Positions 1 to 7,889 of a DNA stretch of 64,000 bases are shown here, in pieces. Every line of letters starts with the position of its first letter. Position 1 is the first letter of the stretch. This DNA comes from Mucilaginibacter sp. (lineage in GTDB: Bacteria; Bacteroidota; Bacteroidia; Sphingobacteriales; Sphingobacteriaceae). The stretch covers positions 124,001-188,000 of the forward strand of contig JAQBOM010000003.1 in NCBI GenBank assembly GCA_028288025.1, read 5' to 3'. The notes below the pieces were generated by a model that had not been told where the DNA came from, made no database searches, and saw nothing but the letters and a program-made list of their open reading frames with translations. The position numbers and the translations under genes are program-made.

Positions 1-1407
1 TTATTCATTTTTTCTATTTTATGCTTGGTTGCCATTAATTTGCTAGCACAGCGATCGCCGAAGCATACTAACAATAACCGGAATACAATTGCGCCCGTCG
101 GCATCGTCAAAAATATTTCAGATTCTGTACTGCTCGATATTGTTCAGCGGCAAACCTTCCGCTACTTCTGGAATTTTGCACACCCGCTAAGCGGCCTGGC
201 AAGAGAACGAGACAATACAGTAAGGGCGAATTATTATTGGGATTATATTAACGAAGCTGATGATGTGCCGAATTTCAGTAAAGGCACGTTTGGACCTGAA
301 GCATGTGCCATTGGGGGAACCGGATTTGGGATCCTATCCACTATCGTGGCCGTTAACCGCGGATGGATAGGCCGCGATACGGCGTTAAAGCGTTTGGTAA
401 AGATCGTTGATTTTTTAATGAAGGCAGACTGCTTTCACGGTATTTATCCTCATTTCATGAACGGGACAACCGGAAAAACGATACCTTTTGGCAGACTGGA
501 TGATGGGGCGGATATAGTGGAGACGTCCTATCTTTTTATGGGGTTATTGAGCGCAAGGGAGTATTTCAATCACGATACACCTTTAGAAAAATATTTCAGG
601 AACCGTGTTAATGAAATGTGGCGTGATGCCGACTGGAACTGGCACAGCAAAGGAGGTGACAAGCTGCTGTATTGGCACTGGAGCCCGGGCAATGATTTTG
701 ACATGAACTTCCCGGTATTTGGATATGATGAGGCGCTGATAACTTATATCGTCGCGGCATCTTCAGCAACACACCCGATATCGAAAGAACTATACGAAAA
801 CTCATGGGTAAAAGGCAACGGCTGGAAAAATGGAAAAACCTATTACGGCTTTAAATTGCCTTTGGGAAACTATGACAAAGGCGGGCCTTTGTTTTTTGAA
901 CAGTACACCTATCTGGGCATCAACCCGAACGGGCTGAAAGATGACAATGGAATTGATTACGCGGAGCAAACAAAAAACCATACCCTGATTAACCGCGCTT
1001 ACTGCATTGAAAATCCTAAAAAATTTAAAGGATATGGCCCAAACTGCTGGGGTCTTACCGCGGGCGACAGCTATAAAGGCTATGTGGCCCATTGTCCGGA
1101 AGATGACCGGGGAGTAATACAACCCACTGCCGCATTGTCGTCGTTTCCCTATACGCCGGAATATTCTATGCAGGCCCTGAAGTATTTTTATTATGATTTG
1201 GGTGATAAAATATGGGGGCAGTATGGTTTTGCAGATGGGTTTAGTGAAACCAATAACTGGTATGCAAAAACGCATCTGGCTATTGACCAGGGGCCGATAG
1301 TTGTCATGATAGAAAATTACCGTAGCGGGCTCATATGGAAGTTGTTTATGGGCTGCCCCGAGATAAGCCGCGGTTTGACGAAGTTAGGGTTCAGCGTATT
1401 AAAATAA
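1..1407 (+). CDS. glycoamylase-family exported protein, 5' end cut by window edge
   Basis: The frame is open from base 1, and the first codons (LFIFSILCLVAINLLAQ) are the hydrophobic core of a signal peptide. The real start therefore lies just outside the window, and the TTG at 25 is not a true start. The mature part has the look of the glycoamylase domain (COG5368 type): RQTFRYFWNFAHP near the start, GGTGFGILSTIVAVNRGW, DDGADIVETSYLFMGLL, WHWSPG, and FPYTPEYSMQAL toward the end. Family members are periplasmic or surface alpha/alpha-toroid proteins thought to act on glucans, and the substrate here is unknown. The gene ends 91 bp before the helicase on the same strand. No polysaccharide-utilisation genes (susC/D) are visible next to it in this window. 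Confidence 0.85.
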   Translation, partial: LFIFSILCLVAINLLAQRSPKHTNNNRNTIAPVGIVKNISDSVLLDIVQRQTFRYFWNFAHPLSGLARERDNTVRANYYWDYINEADDVPNFSKGTFGPEACAIGGTGFGILSTIVAVNRGWIGRDTALKRLVKIVDFLMKADCFHGIYPHFMNGTTGKTIPFGRLDDGADIVETSYLFMGLLSAREYFNHDTPLEKYFRNRVNEMWRDADWNWHSKGGDKLLYWHWSPGNDFDMNFPVFGYDEALITYIVAASSATHPISKELYENSWVKGNGWKNGKTYYGFKLPLGNYDKGGPLFFEQYTYLGINPNGLKDDNGIDYAEQTKNHTLINRAYCIENPKKFKGYGPNCWGLTAGDSYKGYVAHCPEDDRGVIQPTAALSSFPYTPEYSMQALKYFYYDLGDKIWGQYGFADGFSETNNWYAKTHLAIDQGPIVVMIENYRSGLIWKLFMGCPEISRGLTKLGFSVLK

Positions 1408-1498
1408 ATTCGAAACCGAACTTCCGAAATCCAAAATCGAACTTCCTGCTTTCGCTCCAAAACCTTAATTTCGCCCTGACAGAAAAGAGGAAAAAGAT

Positions 1499-3775
1499 TT
1501 GGATTATTTACAGGGATTAAACCCCGAGCAGCAAAGGGCGGTACAGCAAATAAAAGGGCCGGTTATGATCATTGCCGGCGCGGGTTCGGGCAAAACCCGT
1601 GTTATCACCTATCGTGTGGCCCACCTGATACGTAATGGTGTGGATTCCTTTAACATACTGGTACTTACTTTCACCAATAAAGCCGCGCGCGAAATGCGCG
1701 ACCGTATAACCCACCTGGTTGGCACCGAAGCAAAAAATATATGGATGGGTACATTCCACTCCGTTTTTGCGAAGTTATTACGGGTTGAAGCTGACAAGAT
1801 CGGCTACCCAAACAATTTCACGATTTACGATACAGACGACAGCAAAAGTGTGCTGAGGGCTATTTTGAAAGAAATGAACCTGGACGATAAGCTGTATAAT
1901 GCCAATTTTGTCCATAACAGGATCTCGGCAGCCAAAAACAACCTGGTATCGTGGCAGGAATACCAGCAGAACGATCAGATACAGGCCGATGACTTGTCGA
2001 CCGGCAGGGGGCATTTAGGCAAAATATACGAAACCTATGTAAACCGCTGTTTCCGCGCCGGGGCAATGGATTTTGACGATCTTTTATACAAAACCAACGA
2101 GCTGCTTAAAAACTTCCCGGATGTGCTGAACAAATACCAGCACAAATTCAAATACCTGATGGTGGACGAGTACCAGGATACCAATTTTTCGCAATACCTG
2201 ATCGTAAAAAAACTGGCTGCCGTTAACGAAAATATTTGCGTGGTAGGTGACGATGCACAAAGTATTTACGCCTTCAGGGGCGCTAATATTCAAAACATCC
2301 TCAATTTTGAAAAGGACTATCCTGATCTGAAAATATTTAAGCTGGAGCAGAATTACCGCTCGACTCAAAATATTGTAAACGTGGCCAACAGCATTATCGC
2401 CAACAACAAAGAGCAGCTAAAAAAAAATGTGTTCTCCGAAAAGGAGAGCGGCGACAAGATCAAAGTAATGCGGGCTTTCAGCGACAACGAAGAAGGAAAA
2501 CTGGTTGCTGAAGCTATTATGCAGGAAAGATCGACCAAAGGGTTGAGATGGAATGATTTTGCTATCCTGTACCGCACCAATGCGCAGTCTCGTTCGATGG
2601 AAGAAGCTTTACGCAAGATGGGCACTCCCTATAAAATATACGGTGGGTTATCTTTTTACCAGCGCAAGGAAATTAAGGACCTGATAGCCTATTTCCGGCT
2701 TACTTTTAATCCAAACGATGAAGAGGCGCTGAAACGGGTTATCAATTATCCCCGGCGCGGCATTGGCGATACTACAGTCGACCGGATTATTGTAAGCGCT
2801 GACCAAAATCAAATCACACCCTGGGAAGTTATCCTTAACCCATCCAGGTACCTGGATGGCCGTACATCGTCATCGGTAGGTGTATTTTCAACAATAATCC
2901 AAAGTTTCCAGGTAATCACAAAAACACTTACGGCGTATGAAGCTGCTCTGCATATTGCCCAGCACTCGGGATTATTAAAAGACCTGTACGAGGATAAATC
3001 AGTCGAAGGGGTTAACCGGTACGAAAACATCCAGGAGTTGCTTAATGGTATAAAGGAGTTTTCGGAAAGGGAAGATATCGAAGAAAAGGGGCTTGATGTG
3101 TTTATGCAGGATGTGGCCCTGCTTACCAATGATGACAAGGACAAAGACCCCGATGCAGATACTGTTTCATTAATGACCATTCACTCATCCAAAGGCCTTG
3201 AATTCCCGCAAGTGTATGTAGTTGGACTGGAAGAAAATCTTTTTCCTTCCCAAATGTCACTTAATTCGCGGAGTGACCTTGAGGAGGAGCGCCGCTTGTT
3301 TTATGTGGCGACAACGCGGGCTGAAAACAAGCTTACATTGAGTTATGCCACGTCGCGGTTTAAATTCGGGACGCTAATCAGCTGTGAGCCAAGCCGGTTC
3401 CTGGACGAAATTGATGCACAATACCTGGAGCTTGATTTTACCGCCAAACCGGTTAGCGCCAACAACCCGTTTTTTGATGATGAGCGAAATAACTGGAACA
3501 AACGGGCAGACACTTTTTCAAAACCAAAAGCGGCCCCGGTTAAAACAACTTCACTATTGGCAAAAGCGCATATTCCTTCGGCGGATTTTGCGCCGTCGGA
3601 CACTTCAGATCTGCAGGTTGGGATGGAAGTTGAACATGAGCGGTTCGGTTATGGCAAAGTTATCAGTCTTGAAGGCAAGAAACCAGATATAAAAGCCACC
3701 ATTTTTTTTAAAGAAATCGGTCAAAAACAGTTGCTTTTAAAATTTGCCAAATTAATGATAAGGAAAAATCTCTAA
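1499..3775 (+). CDS. pcrA: ATP-dependent DNA helicase of the UvrD/PcrA family
   Basis: Superfamily 1A 3'-5' DNA helicase used in repair and in clearing replication forks. The 758-residue length is normal for PcrA. Walker A AGAGSGKT lies at residues 26-33 and Walker B DEYQD at 223-227. Further helicase motifs are FRGANIQNIL, EQNYRST, MTIHSSKGLEF and EEERRLFYVATTRA. The last ~55 residues (VGMEVEHERFGYGKV onward) match the small Tudor-like C-terminal domain of PcrA that contacts RNA polymerase. The start is TTG at 1499, a few bases after GGAAAAAGA; no in-frame ATG precedes the conserved LNPEQQRAV. It could equally be named uvrD; the Tudor-like tail favours pcrA. Confidence 0.93.
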   Translation: MDYLQGLNPEQQRAVQQIKGPVMIIAGAGSGKTRVITYRVAHLIRNGVDSFNILVLTFTNKAAREMRDRITHLVGTEAKNIWMGTFHSVFAKLLRVEADKIGYPNNFTIYDTDDSKSVLRAILKEMNLDDKLYNANFVHNRISAAKNNLVSWQEYQQNDQIQADDLSTGRGHLGKIYETYVNRCFRAGAMDFDDLLYKTNELLKNFPDVLNKYQHKFKYLMVDEYQDTNFSQYLIVKKLAAVNENICVVGDDAQSIYAFRGANIQNILNFEKDYPDLKIFKLEQNYRSTQNIVNVANSIIANNKEQLKKNVFSEKESGDKIKVMRAFSDNEEGKLVAEAIMQERSTKGLRWNDFAILYRTNAQSRSMEEALRKMGTPYKIYGGLSFYQRKEIKDLIAYFRLTFNPNDEEALKRVINYPRRGIGDTTVDRIIVSADQNQITPWEVILNPSRYLDGRTSSSVGVFSTIIQSFQVITKTLTAYEAALHIAQHSGLLKDLYEDKSVEGVNRYENIQELLNGIKEFSEREDIEEKGLDVFMQDVALLTNDDKDKDPDADTVSLMTIHSSKGLEFPQVYVVGLEENLFPSQMSLNSRSDLEEERRLFYVATTRAENKLTLSYATSRFKFGTLISCEPSRFLDEIDAQYLELDFTAKPVSANNPFFDDERNNWNKRADTFSKPKAAPVKTTSLLAKAHIPSADFAPSDTSDLQVGMEVEHERFGYGKVISLEGKKPDIKATIFFKEIGQKQLLLKFAKLMIRKNL

Positions 3776-3959
3776 AAAATTCCCCACTTTCCGTGGAAAA
3801 AAATCCACACTTTGTGTAAAAATTATTTTTATTAATTGTTTCGCAAGTGTAAATTGCGCATTAATTAATAATGGAATAGAGTTTGTATACTATCAATAGT
3901 AATTGCCCCTTTACAGCAATGAACTATTACGAAACTTAAACTAACCAGAACAAATTGTT

Positions 3960-4328
3960 ATGACTGAAAACCAAAAAAAGAAAACCGACAAAAACGTAGG
4001 TAAAAACATCAGGACTATTCGTCATCAGCGTGGATGGAGCCAGGAAGATGTTGCAAATCGTTTGGGAATTTCCATTCCTGCTTTCTCAAAAATTGAAACC
4101 GGTGTTACCGATATCAATTTATCGCGCCTGGAGCAAATTGCCAATATTTACGAGATTAATGTAGTAAATCTGTTGGCATTGGATGCCGGTCCGGTTGAGC
4201 CGCAGGTTTCAAACTTAAGCATCCTTCAAAAGAAGATCCTTGAACGCGAAATGGAAATCGCAAATTTACAGCGTAAAGTGATCCTGCTGTATGAAGAATT
4301 GCGAAACAGAACTGCAGCCACAGTTTAA
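3960..4328 (+). CDS. XRE-family helix-turn-helix regulator
   Basis: Small cytoplasmic DNA-binding protein of 122 residues. Residues ~14-72 form a Cro/CI-type HTH (IRTIRHQRGWSQEDVANRLG followed by ISIPAFSKIETGVTDI). Residues ~88-118 are heptad-like and charged (LQKKILEREMEIANLQRKV), probably a dimerising coiled coil. No effector-binding domain is present, so any signal would act through partners or protein level. The gene stands alone: 184 bp of AT-rich DNA lie upstream, and it converges on the TPR sensor gene. Its targets cannot be read from the sequence. Confidence 0.85.
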   Translation: MTENQKKKTDKNVGKNIRTIRHQRGWSQEDVANRLGISIPAFSKIETGVTDINLSRLEQIANIYEINVVNLLALDAGPVEPQVSNLSILQKKILEREMEIANLQRKVILLYEELRNRTAATV

Positions 4329-4424
4329 ACCGCTTGGTTAGTATGGCCGGAGAATTTGCGGCCTATCACACGTATGCAATTTAGTGTGAGCCTGAAATTT
4401 TTTGTCGTTTATTATATTGAATTT

Positions 4425-4471
4425 CCTGGTAATAACAACGTCCGCGTTTGGCGGGATATGTTATTACCGGG
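4425..4471. terminator. hairpin between convergent genes, likely bidirectional terminator
   Basis: A 13-bp stem (4425-4437 with 4459-4471, one G-T pair) encloses a 21-nt loop that can itself form a short GC stem. It lies between the ends of the XRE gene and the TPR sensor gene. The T-tract is weak in both directions, so termination is inferred from position and stem strength. Confidence 0.45.
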
Positions 4472-4550
4472 AATATTTGTTCTTAAGCCACCTTCCCGGC
4501 CGGTGCAGACTGAATTGCATTGGTAACGCTACCACCAATACCTTCCTTTT

Positions 4551-5978
4551 TTATATGGATGCTTTTCCGGGATCGTGCAGCATTTCGCTCATCTCTATTA
4601 TTTTATCATCAATGTCCGTCACGCTTTTGTTCATCATTCGGATGCACTCCTGCTGATCGACCAGGCCTTCTTTTTCAAGATTAAGCAAACCTTTAAGGGT
4701 AGCGATCGGCCCGCGTATCTGGTGTGATAAATAAGAAGAATATTCAGATAACTTTTTATTTTTCGTTTGAAGATCCTGGGTCCTTTCGTCAATGATCTCT
4801 TCCAGGTGGTGGTTTATCCTGTCCAGGTTATCCTTTTGTCGTGAAACCTCTGCATTAAGACTGGTCAACTGGGCGTTGGTAGTGGTCTTCCGTTTCACAT
4901 TGCTGATTAACAAGCCAACCAAAATCGATAATAACCCTGCCACAATGGCAACGGCCCAAAATTTAACCCGGTCGTAAGCCTGCCGCTGTTCATTCTCCCT
5001 GGTCTTTGCTCTCTGGTTAACTTCCTCCAGCTTTACATTTATTTGTGTTGAATTGCTTTTCATGTAAATGGCACTGTCCTTTTTGTGAATATCCTGCAAA
5101 TAACGCAAAGCACTTTCATAATTTTTCCGCTTCAGCGCCAGGGTGTAGCTGGTTAATTTAAAGTCGTCCTGCATTTTTTCGCTCTTAACGATAATTGCAA
5201 ACGTTATACCTTCTGTAATCGCCTTTTCTGCCTCGTTGTATTTTCCCTGGTCAATATACAAATCAGCAAGGGTAAGGTCAATACTGGCAACCGGCTCATT
5301 AAGGTCTAATTCTTTAGCCCGTTTATTAGCCTCAAGCAACAGTTTTTCGGCCAGGCTATACTGTTTCAGGTTATAATACATAACACCTTTATTCTGTGTA
5401 CATTGTACCAGGTTCACCGAATCCTTTAAGGTAGCGAACATTGTGGCGCTTTTATCGTAATAATTTAATGCCTGGTAGTAGCTCTTTTTATGATAATAAA
5501 CGGTACCAATATTTAAATATAAACCCGCTTCCAAGTCCTTAGCAGATAGCTTCCTGGCAATTACCAATGCTTTTTGAAAATACTCTAATGACAGATCGTA
5601 ATCAATATAACGGTATAAGTTACCGATGTTGTTATATACCCTTCCTTCGCCCTGCAAGTCCTTAAGCTGCGTAAAGTAATTAAGGGCTGTCAAATAATTG
5701 TCAATGGCTTTTATCGAATTATCTAAATAATAATTCCCAATGCCCATAACACGGTATGACTCTGCAATACCGGCTTTATAATCTATTTTTTGGGCAATGG
5801 CAAGCGCTTTTGAAGCATTAGAAACCGTTTGCTCCGGATCCGTTAAGCGCATTAAAAATCCATGTTTAGTTAGTTTTATAACCTCGGCGGTGTCCTGACT
5901 AACAGCACCTTCGGATCCATTTGCACGGGCCGAAATTGCAAGCAATATCAAAAACAGAAATTGTAAAAATTTCTTCAT
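4551..5978 (-). CDS. TPR-repeat membrane sensor with histidine-kinase H-box but no ATPase domain
   Basis: 475 residues. The order is: signal peptide (~1-20), tetratricopeptide repeats (~50-300, with blocks such as YNNIGNLYRYIDYDLSLEY), one membrane span (~340-359), a coiled coil (~365-410) and a DHp-like segment with SHQIRGP (His419). The protein then stops at residue 475, and no N, G1 or G2 boxes of a HATPase follow. TPRs would sit in the periplasm and the H-box in the cytoplasm. Bacteroidota carry many TPR histidine kinases, but a complete one needs about 130 more residues. It may be a phosphotransfer or dimerisation partner for another kinase, or a shortened kinase. It is divergent from the small-peptide cassette, which makes a sensory link possible but unproven. 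Confidence 0.8.
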   Translation of the reverse strand: MKKFLQFLFLILLAISARANGSEGAVSQDTAEVIKLTKHGFLMRLTDPEQTVSNASKALAIAQKIDYKAGIAESYRVMGIGNYYLDNSIKAIDNYLTALNYFTQLKDLQGEGRVYNNIGNLYRYIDYDLSLEYFQKALVIARKLSAKDLEAGLYLNIGTVYYHKKSYYQALNYYDKSATMFATLKDSVNLVQCTQNKGVMYYNLKQYSLAEKLLLEANKRAKELDLNEPVASIDLTLADLYIDQGKYNEAEKAITEGITFAIIVKSEKMQDDFKLTSYTLALKRKNYESALRYLQDIHKKDSAIYMKSNSTQINVKLEEVNQRAKTRENEQRQAYDRVKFWAVAIVAGLLSILVGLLISNVKRKTTTNAQLTSLNAEVSRQKDNLDRINHHLEEIIDERTQDLQTKNKKLSEYSSYLSHQIRGPIATLKGLLNLEKEGLVDQQECIRMMNKSVTDIDDKIIEMSEMLHDPGKASI

Positions 5979-6377
5979 TAAAAACTTATTACGTTTATTT
6001 TACCGGAAAGTTATAAAATAATCGTTATTGTTCCATAATAATTAAAATAAAAATTATCGGGAAAGTAAAGTAAATTACTAATAATAAACGCCTTAATGAC
6101 AGGTTAATATTAGGCTTATAAATTATTTGAAAATTTATTTTGCTGAATGAAAAACATAATTATATTTGTATTGATAAATTATTGATAACCAACAAGTTAA
6201 TTTTTAAACTTTTTTGGCCGATTTAACAGCCCTGGCTGGCTGGTTTCTATTGCTGTAAATTGAAGAAATAATAAACAACATTGTTAATTCAACGGAAAAT
6301 ATTTAATTATTGTAATAAAATATTCTTACACAAGAAATTTGGTCTTTAGCTTTAATTCCTGATTAATTAAAAATGAA
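5979..6377. other. 399-bp divergent intergenic region
   Basis: AT-rich non-coding DNA between the TPR sensor (leftward) and the peptide cassette (rightward). It contains the promoter at 6139-6168 and a ~200-nt leader. The leader has a short GC-rich hairpin-forming patch (cagccctggctggctg, about 6227-6243) and no convincing leader ORF. Confidence 0.6.
6139..6168 (+). promoter_or_regulatory. Bacteroidota-type sigma-A promoter for the peptide cassette
   Basis: TTTG at 6139-6142, an 18-bp spacer, then TATATTTG at 6161-6168. This matches the Bacteroidota -33/-7 consensus (TTG, then TAnnTTTG) exactly. Transcription would start near 6173, leaving about 200 nt of untranslated leader before the first peptide gene at 6378. 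Confidence 0.65.
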
Positions 6378-6527
6378 ATGAAAAAACTTGCCGTAACAAT
6401 GGCTGTAATCTTTACAACCACCGTAGTTTTATCAACTACTAAACAAACTATTGTTAAACCCTCAATTAAGGTTAACATGCTCTCAAGCATAAATAACGTT
6501 CAAAAAAACATAGCAACTGCCGACTAA
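6378..6527 (+). CDS. small exported peptide 1 of the SAD/TAD cassette
   Basis: 49 codons. MKKLAVTMAVIFTTTVVLST is a clear signal peptide. The remaining ~28 residues end in KNIATAD, followed directly by the stop codon. The same C-terminal pattern (small residue, S or T, A, D, stop) closes the next three genes, and the 23-bp gap to the next gene suggests co-transcription. I recognise no family. The start is the second of two overlapping candidates: the ATG at 6373 is out of frame, and the ATG at 6378 opens MKK. The very small mature part looks like a peptide product rather than an enzyme. Confidence 0.65.
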   Translation: MKKLAVTMAVIFTTTVVLSTTKQTIVKPSIKVNMLSSINNVQKNIATAD

Positions 6528-6550
6528 TTATCACATTTAAATTTAAAAAC

Positions 6551-6700
6551 ATGAAAAAGATCATTTTAACAGCAATCGCCATTTGTACTGTAGCCATAGT
6601 GTCTTCAAGTACCAAACACGAAAATGTAAAAAGCATTGTGAGCACCTACAATCATGCTACCGCTGCGGATTTTAGAAAAGATGTTGGCAGCGCCGACTGA
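6551..6700 (+). CDS. small exported peptide 2 of the SAD/TAD cassette
   Basis: 49 codons beginning MKKIILTAIAICTVAIVSSS (signal peptide) and ending KDVGSAD then TGA. The start context AAAAACATGAAAAAGATCAT is nearly identical to that of gene 3, so genes 2 and 3 probably arose by duplication. The mature part shares little with peptides 1 and 3 except the last four residues. That points to selection on the C-terminus itself. Function unknown. Confidence 0.65.
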   Translation: MKKIILTAIAICTVAIVSSSTKHENVKSIVSTYNHATAADFRKDVGSAD

Positions 6701-6745
6701 TTAAATACATCATATACATAACTAGTTATACAAAAAATAAAAAAC

Positions 6746-6892
6746 ATGAAAAAGATCATAATTGCAGCATTGGTAGTATTAAGCACAGGTGTTTTATCGA
6801 CATCATGCGTTCGACAAGCGGATATGAAAGCCTCTGCTAACTTTTATGCAAACCCTTTTTCCGCTAAAAATAATATCGGCAGTGCCGACTAA
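6746..6892 (+). CDS. small exported peptide 3 of the SAD/TAD cassette
   Basis: 48 codons beginning MKKIIIAALVVLSTGVLSTS and ending NNIGSAD then TAA. Cys21 directly follows the hydrophobic stretch, but the preceding residues (LSTS) are a poor lipobox, so a lipoprotein is possible and not compelling. It lies 45 bp after peptide 2 and 35 bp before the repeat protein, in the same orientation. The C-terminal GSAD is identical to that of peptide 2. Function unknown. Confidence 0.65.
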   Translation: MKKIIIAALVVLSTGVLSTSCVRQADMKASANFYANPFSAKNNIGSAD

Positions 6893-6927
6893 TTAACAAA
6901 TTGACAAAAATTTAAAAAAACATAATC

Positions 6928-7605
6928 ATGAAAAAAGTAATACTATCTGCTATAATTGTTTTAAGCTCAACAACGTTGGTAACTTTTGCTCAGACCACGG
7001 GCGCAAAAATGGCGACGACGTCTTCAATCCGTGGCGACAAACAAACTACAGGCACAGCCGACCTGAAAGGCGACAAACAAACTACAGGCACAGCCGATCT
7101 GAATGGCGACAAACAAACTACCGGTACTGCCGACCTGAATGGCGACAAACAAACTACCGGCACCGCCGATCTGAATGGCGACAAACAAACAACCGGTACT
7201 GCTGACCTGAATGGTGACAAGCAAACTACTGGTACTGCTGATCTGAATGGCGACAAACAAACTACTGGTACTGCCGACCTGAACGGCGACAAACAAACTA
7301 CTGGTACTGCCGACCTGAATGGTGACAAACAAACTACCGGAACCGCTGACCTGAAAGGTGACAAACAAACTACCGGTACTGCGGACCTGAATGGCGACAA
7401 ACAAACTACTGGCACTGCCGACCTGAATGGTGACAAACAAACTACTGGTACTGCTGATTTAAAAGGTGACAAACAAACTACCGGTACTGCCGACTTAAAT
7501 GGCGACAAACAAACTACTGGCACCGCTGATCTGAATGGCGACAAACAAACCACTGGCACCGCTGATTTAAAAGGTGACAAACAAACTACTGGGACTGCTG
7601 ACTAA
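6928..7605 (+). CDS. exported 12-residue-repeat protein ending in TAD
   Basis: 225 residues: a signal peptide (MKKVILSAIIVLSSTTLVTFAQ), a 13-residue linker, then fifteen units of GDKQTTGTADL(N/K) and a sixteenth cut to GDKQTTGTAD at the stop codon. The only residue that varies between units is the twelfth (K in units 1, 9, 12 and 15; N elsewhere). The C-terminus therefore carries the same TAD signature as the three short peptides upstream, here copied sixteen times. Possible roles are a structural or surface repeat protein, or a multi-copy peptide precursor cut between units. No protease, modification enzyme or exporter is next to it. The open frames opposite it come from the repeat period being a multiple of three. 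Confidence 0.75.
   Translation: MKKVILSAIIVLSSTTLVTFAQTTGAKMATTSSIRGDKQTTGTADLKGDKQTTGTADLNGDKQTTGTADLNGDKQTTGTADLNGDKQTTGTADLNGDKQTTGTADLNGDKQTTGTADLNGDKQTTGTADLNGDKQTTGTADLKGDKQTTGTADLNGDKQTTGTADLNGDKQTTGTADLKGDKQTTGTADLNGDKQTTGTADLNGDKQTTGTADLKGDKQTTGTAD
7033..7602 (+). repeat. 36-bp tandem coding repeat, 15 full units plus one of 30 bp
   Basis: Each unit encodes GDKQTTGTADL(N/K). Differences between units are nearly all at third codon positions (aca/acc/act, ggc/ggt, gac/gat, ctg/tta), while the protein stays constant. The array is thus old enough to have diverged synonymously, or was shuffled, under strong protein-level selection. Confidence 0.95.
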
Positions 7606-7704
7606 TTATAACCTGGCACAGGGATGTGTACAAAGGATTTTGTTCACTGAAAATATATTAATAAAAATCCCGACGCTAATACTGTGACTCCACAGAGAAA
7701 GGCT

Positions 7705-7730
7705 GAACCGATTTCGGTTCGGTTATTTTT
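7705..7730 (+). terminator. intrinsic terminator of the peptide cassette
   Basis: Perfect 7-bp stem gaaccga/tcggttc (7705-7711 with 7714-7720) followed by ggttattttt. It lies 100 bp after the repeat gene. Confidence 0.6.
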
Positions 7731-7862
7731 ATTTAAGCCCTTCCGGATCAATTGTAACATGAGAAATTGCCTAACCGGTTGCTTTTCAAGCTGTATCGAT
7801 CTCCGGGCATCTCTCGGGCAATGCCGTTAAAATGGCTTCTCACCCTCAAGCAAAACAAAAAC

Positions 7863-7870
7863 TATATTTG
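7863..7870 (+). promoter_or_regulatory. -7 box for the M20 peptidase gene
   Basis: TATATTTG fits TAnnTTTG and lies 19 bp before the ATG at 7890. This supports 7890 rather than the longer in-frame extension from 7767. No clear -33 TTG was found at the usual distance. Confidence 0.5.
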
Positions 7871-7889
7871 CAGCAAAATTCTATTAATT

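Noticed and set aside
6990..7580. Long minus-strand open frames opposite the 12-residue repeat gene
   Set aside because: The 36-bp period is a multiple of three, so frames stay open on both strands by construction. Only the plus frame has a signal peptide and sits in a co-oriented cassette.
7033..7602. Possible CRISPR array
   Set aside because: The units are contiguous with no unique spacers and lie wholly inside a coding frame.
6928..7605. Multi-core graspetide-type (ester-linked) precursor, suggested by Thr and Asp repeats
   Set aside because: No ATP-grasp enzyme, protease or exporter is nearby, and the gene has a Sec signal peptide instead of a leader peptide.
7767..7889. N-terminal extension of the M20 peptidase
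   Set aside because: It runs through the -7 promoter box and shows no similarity to the family; the ATG at 7890 fits.
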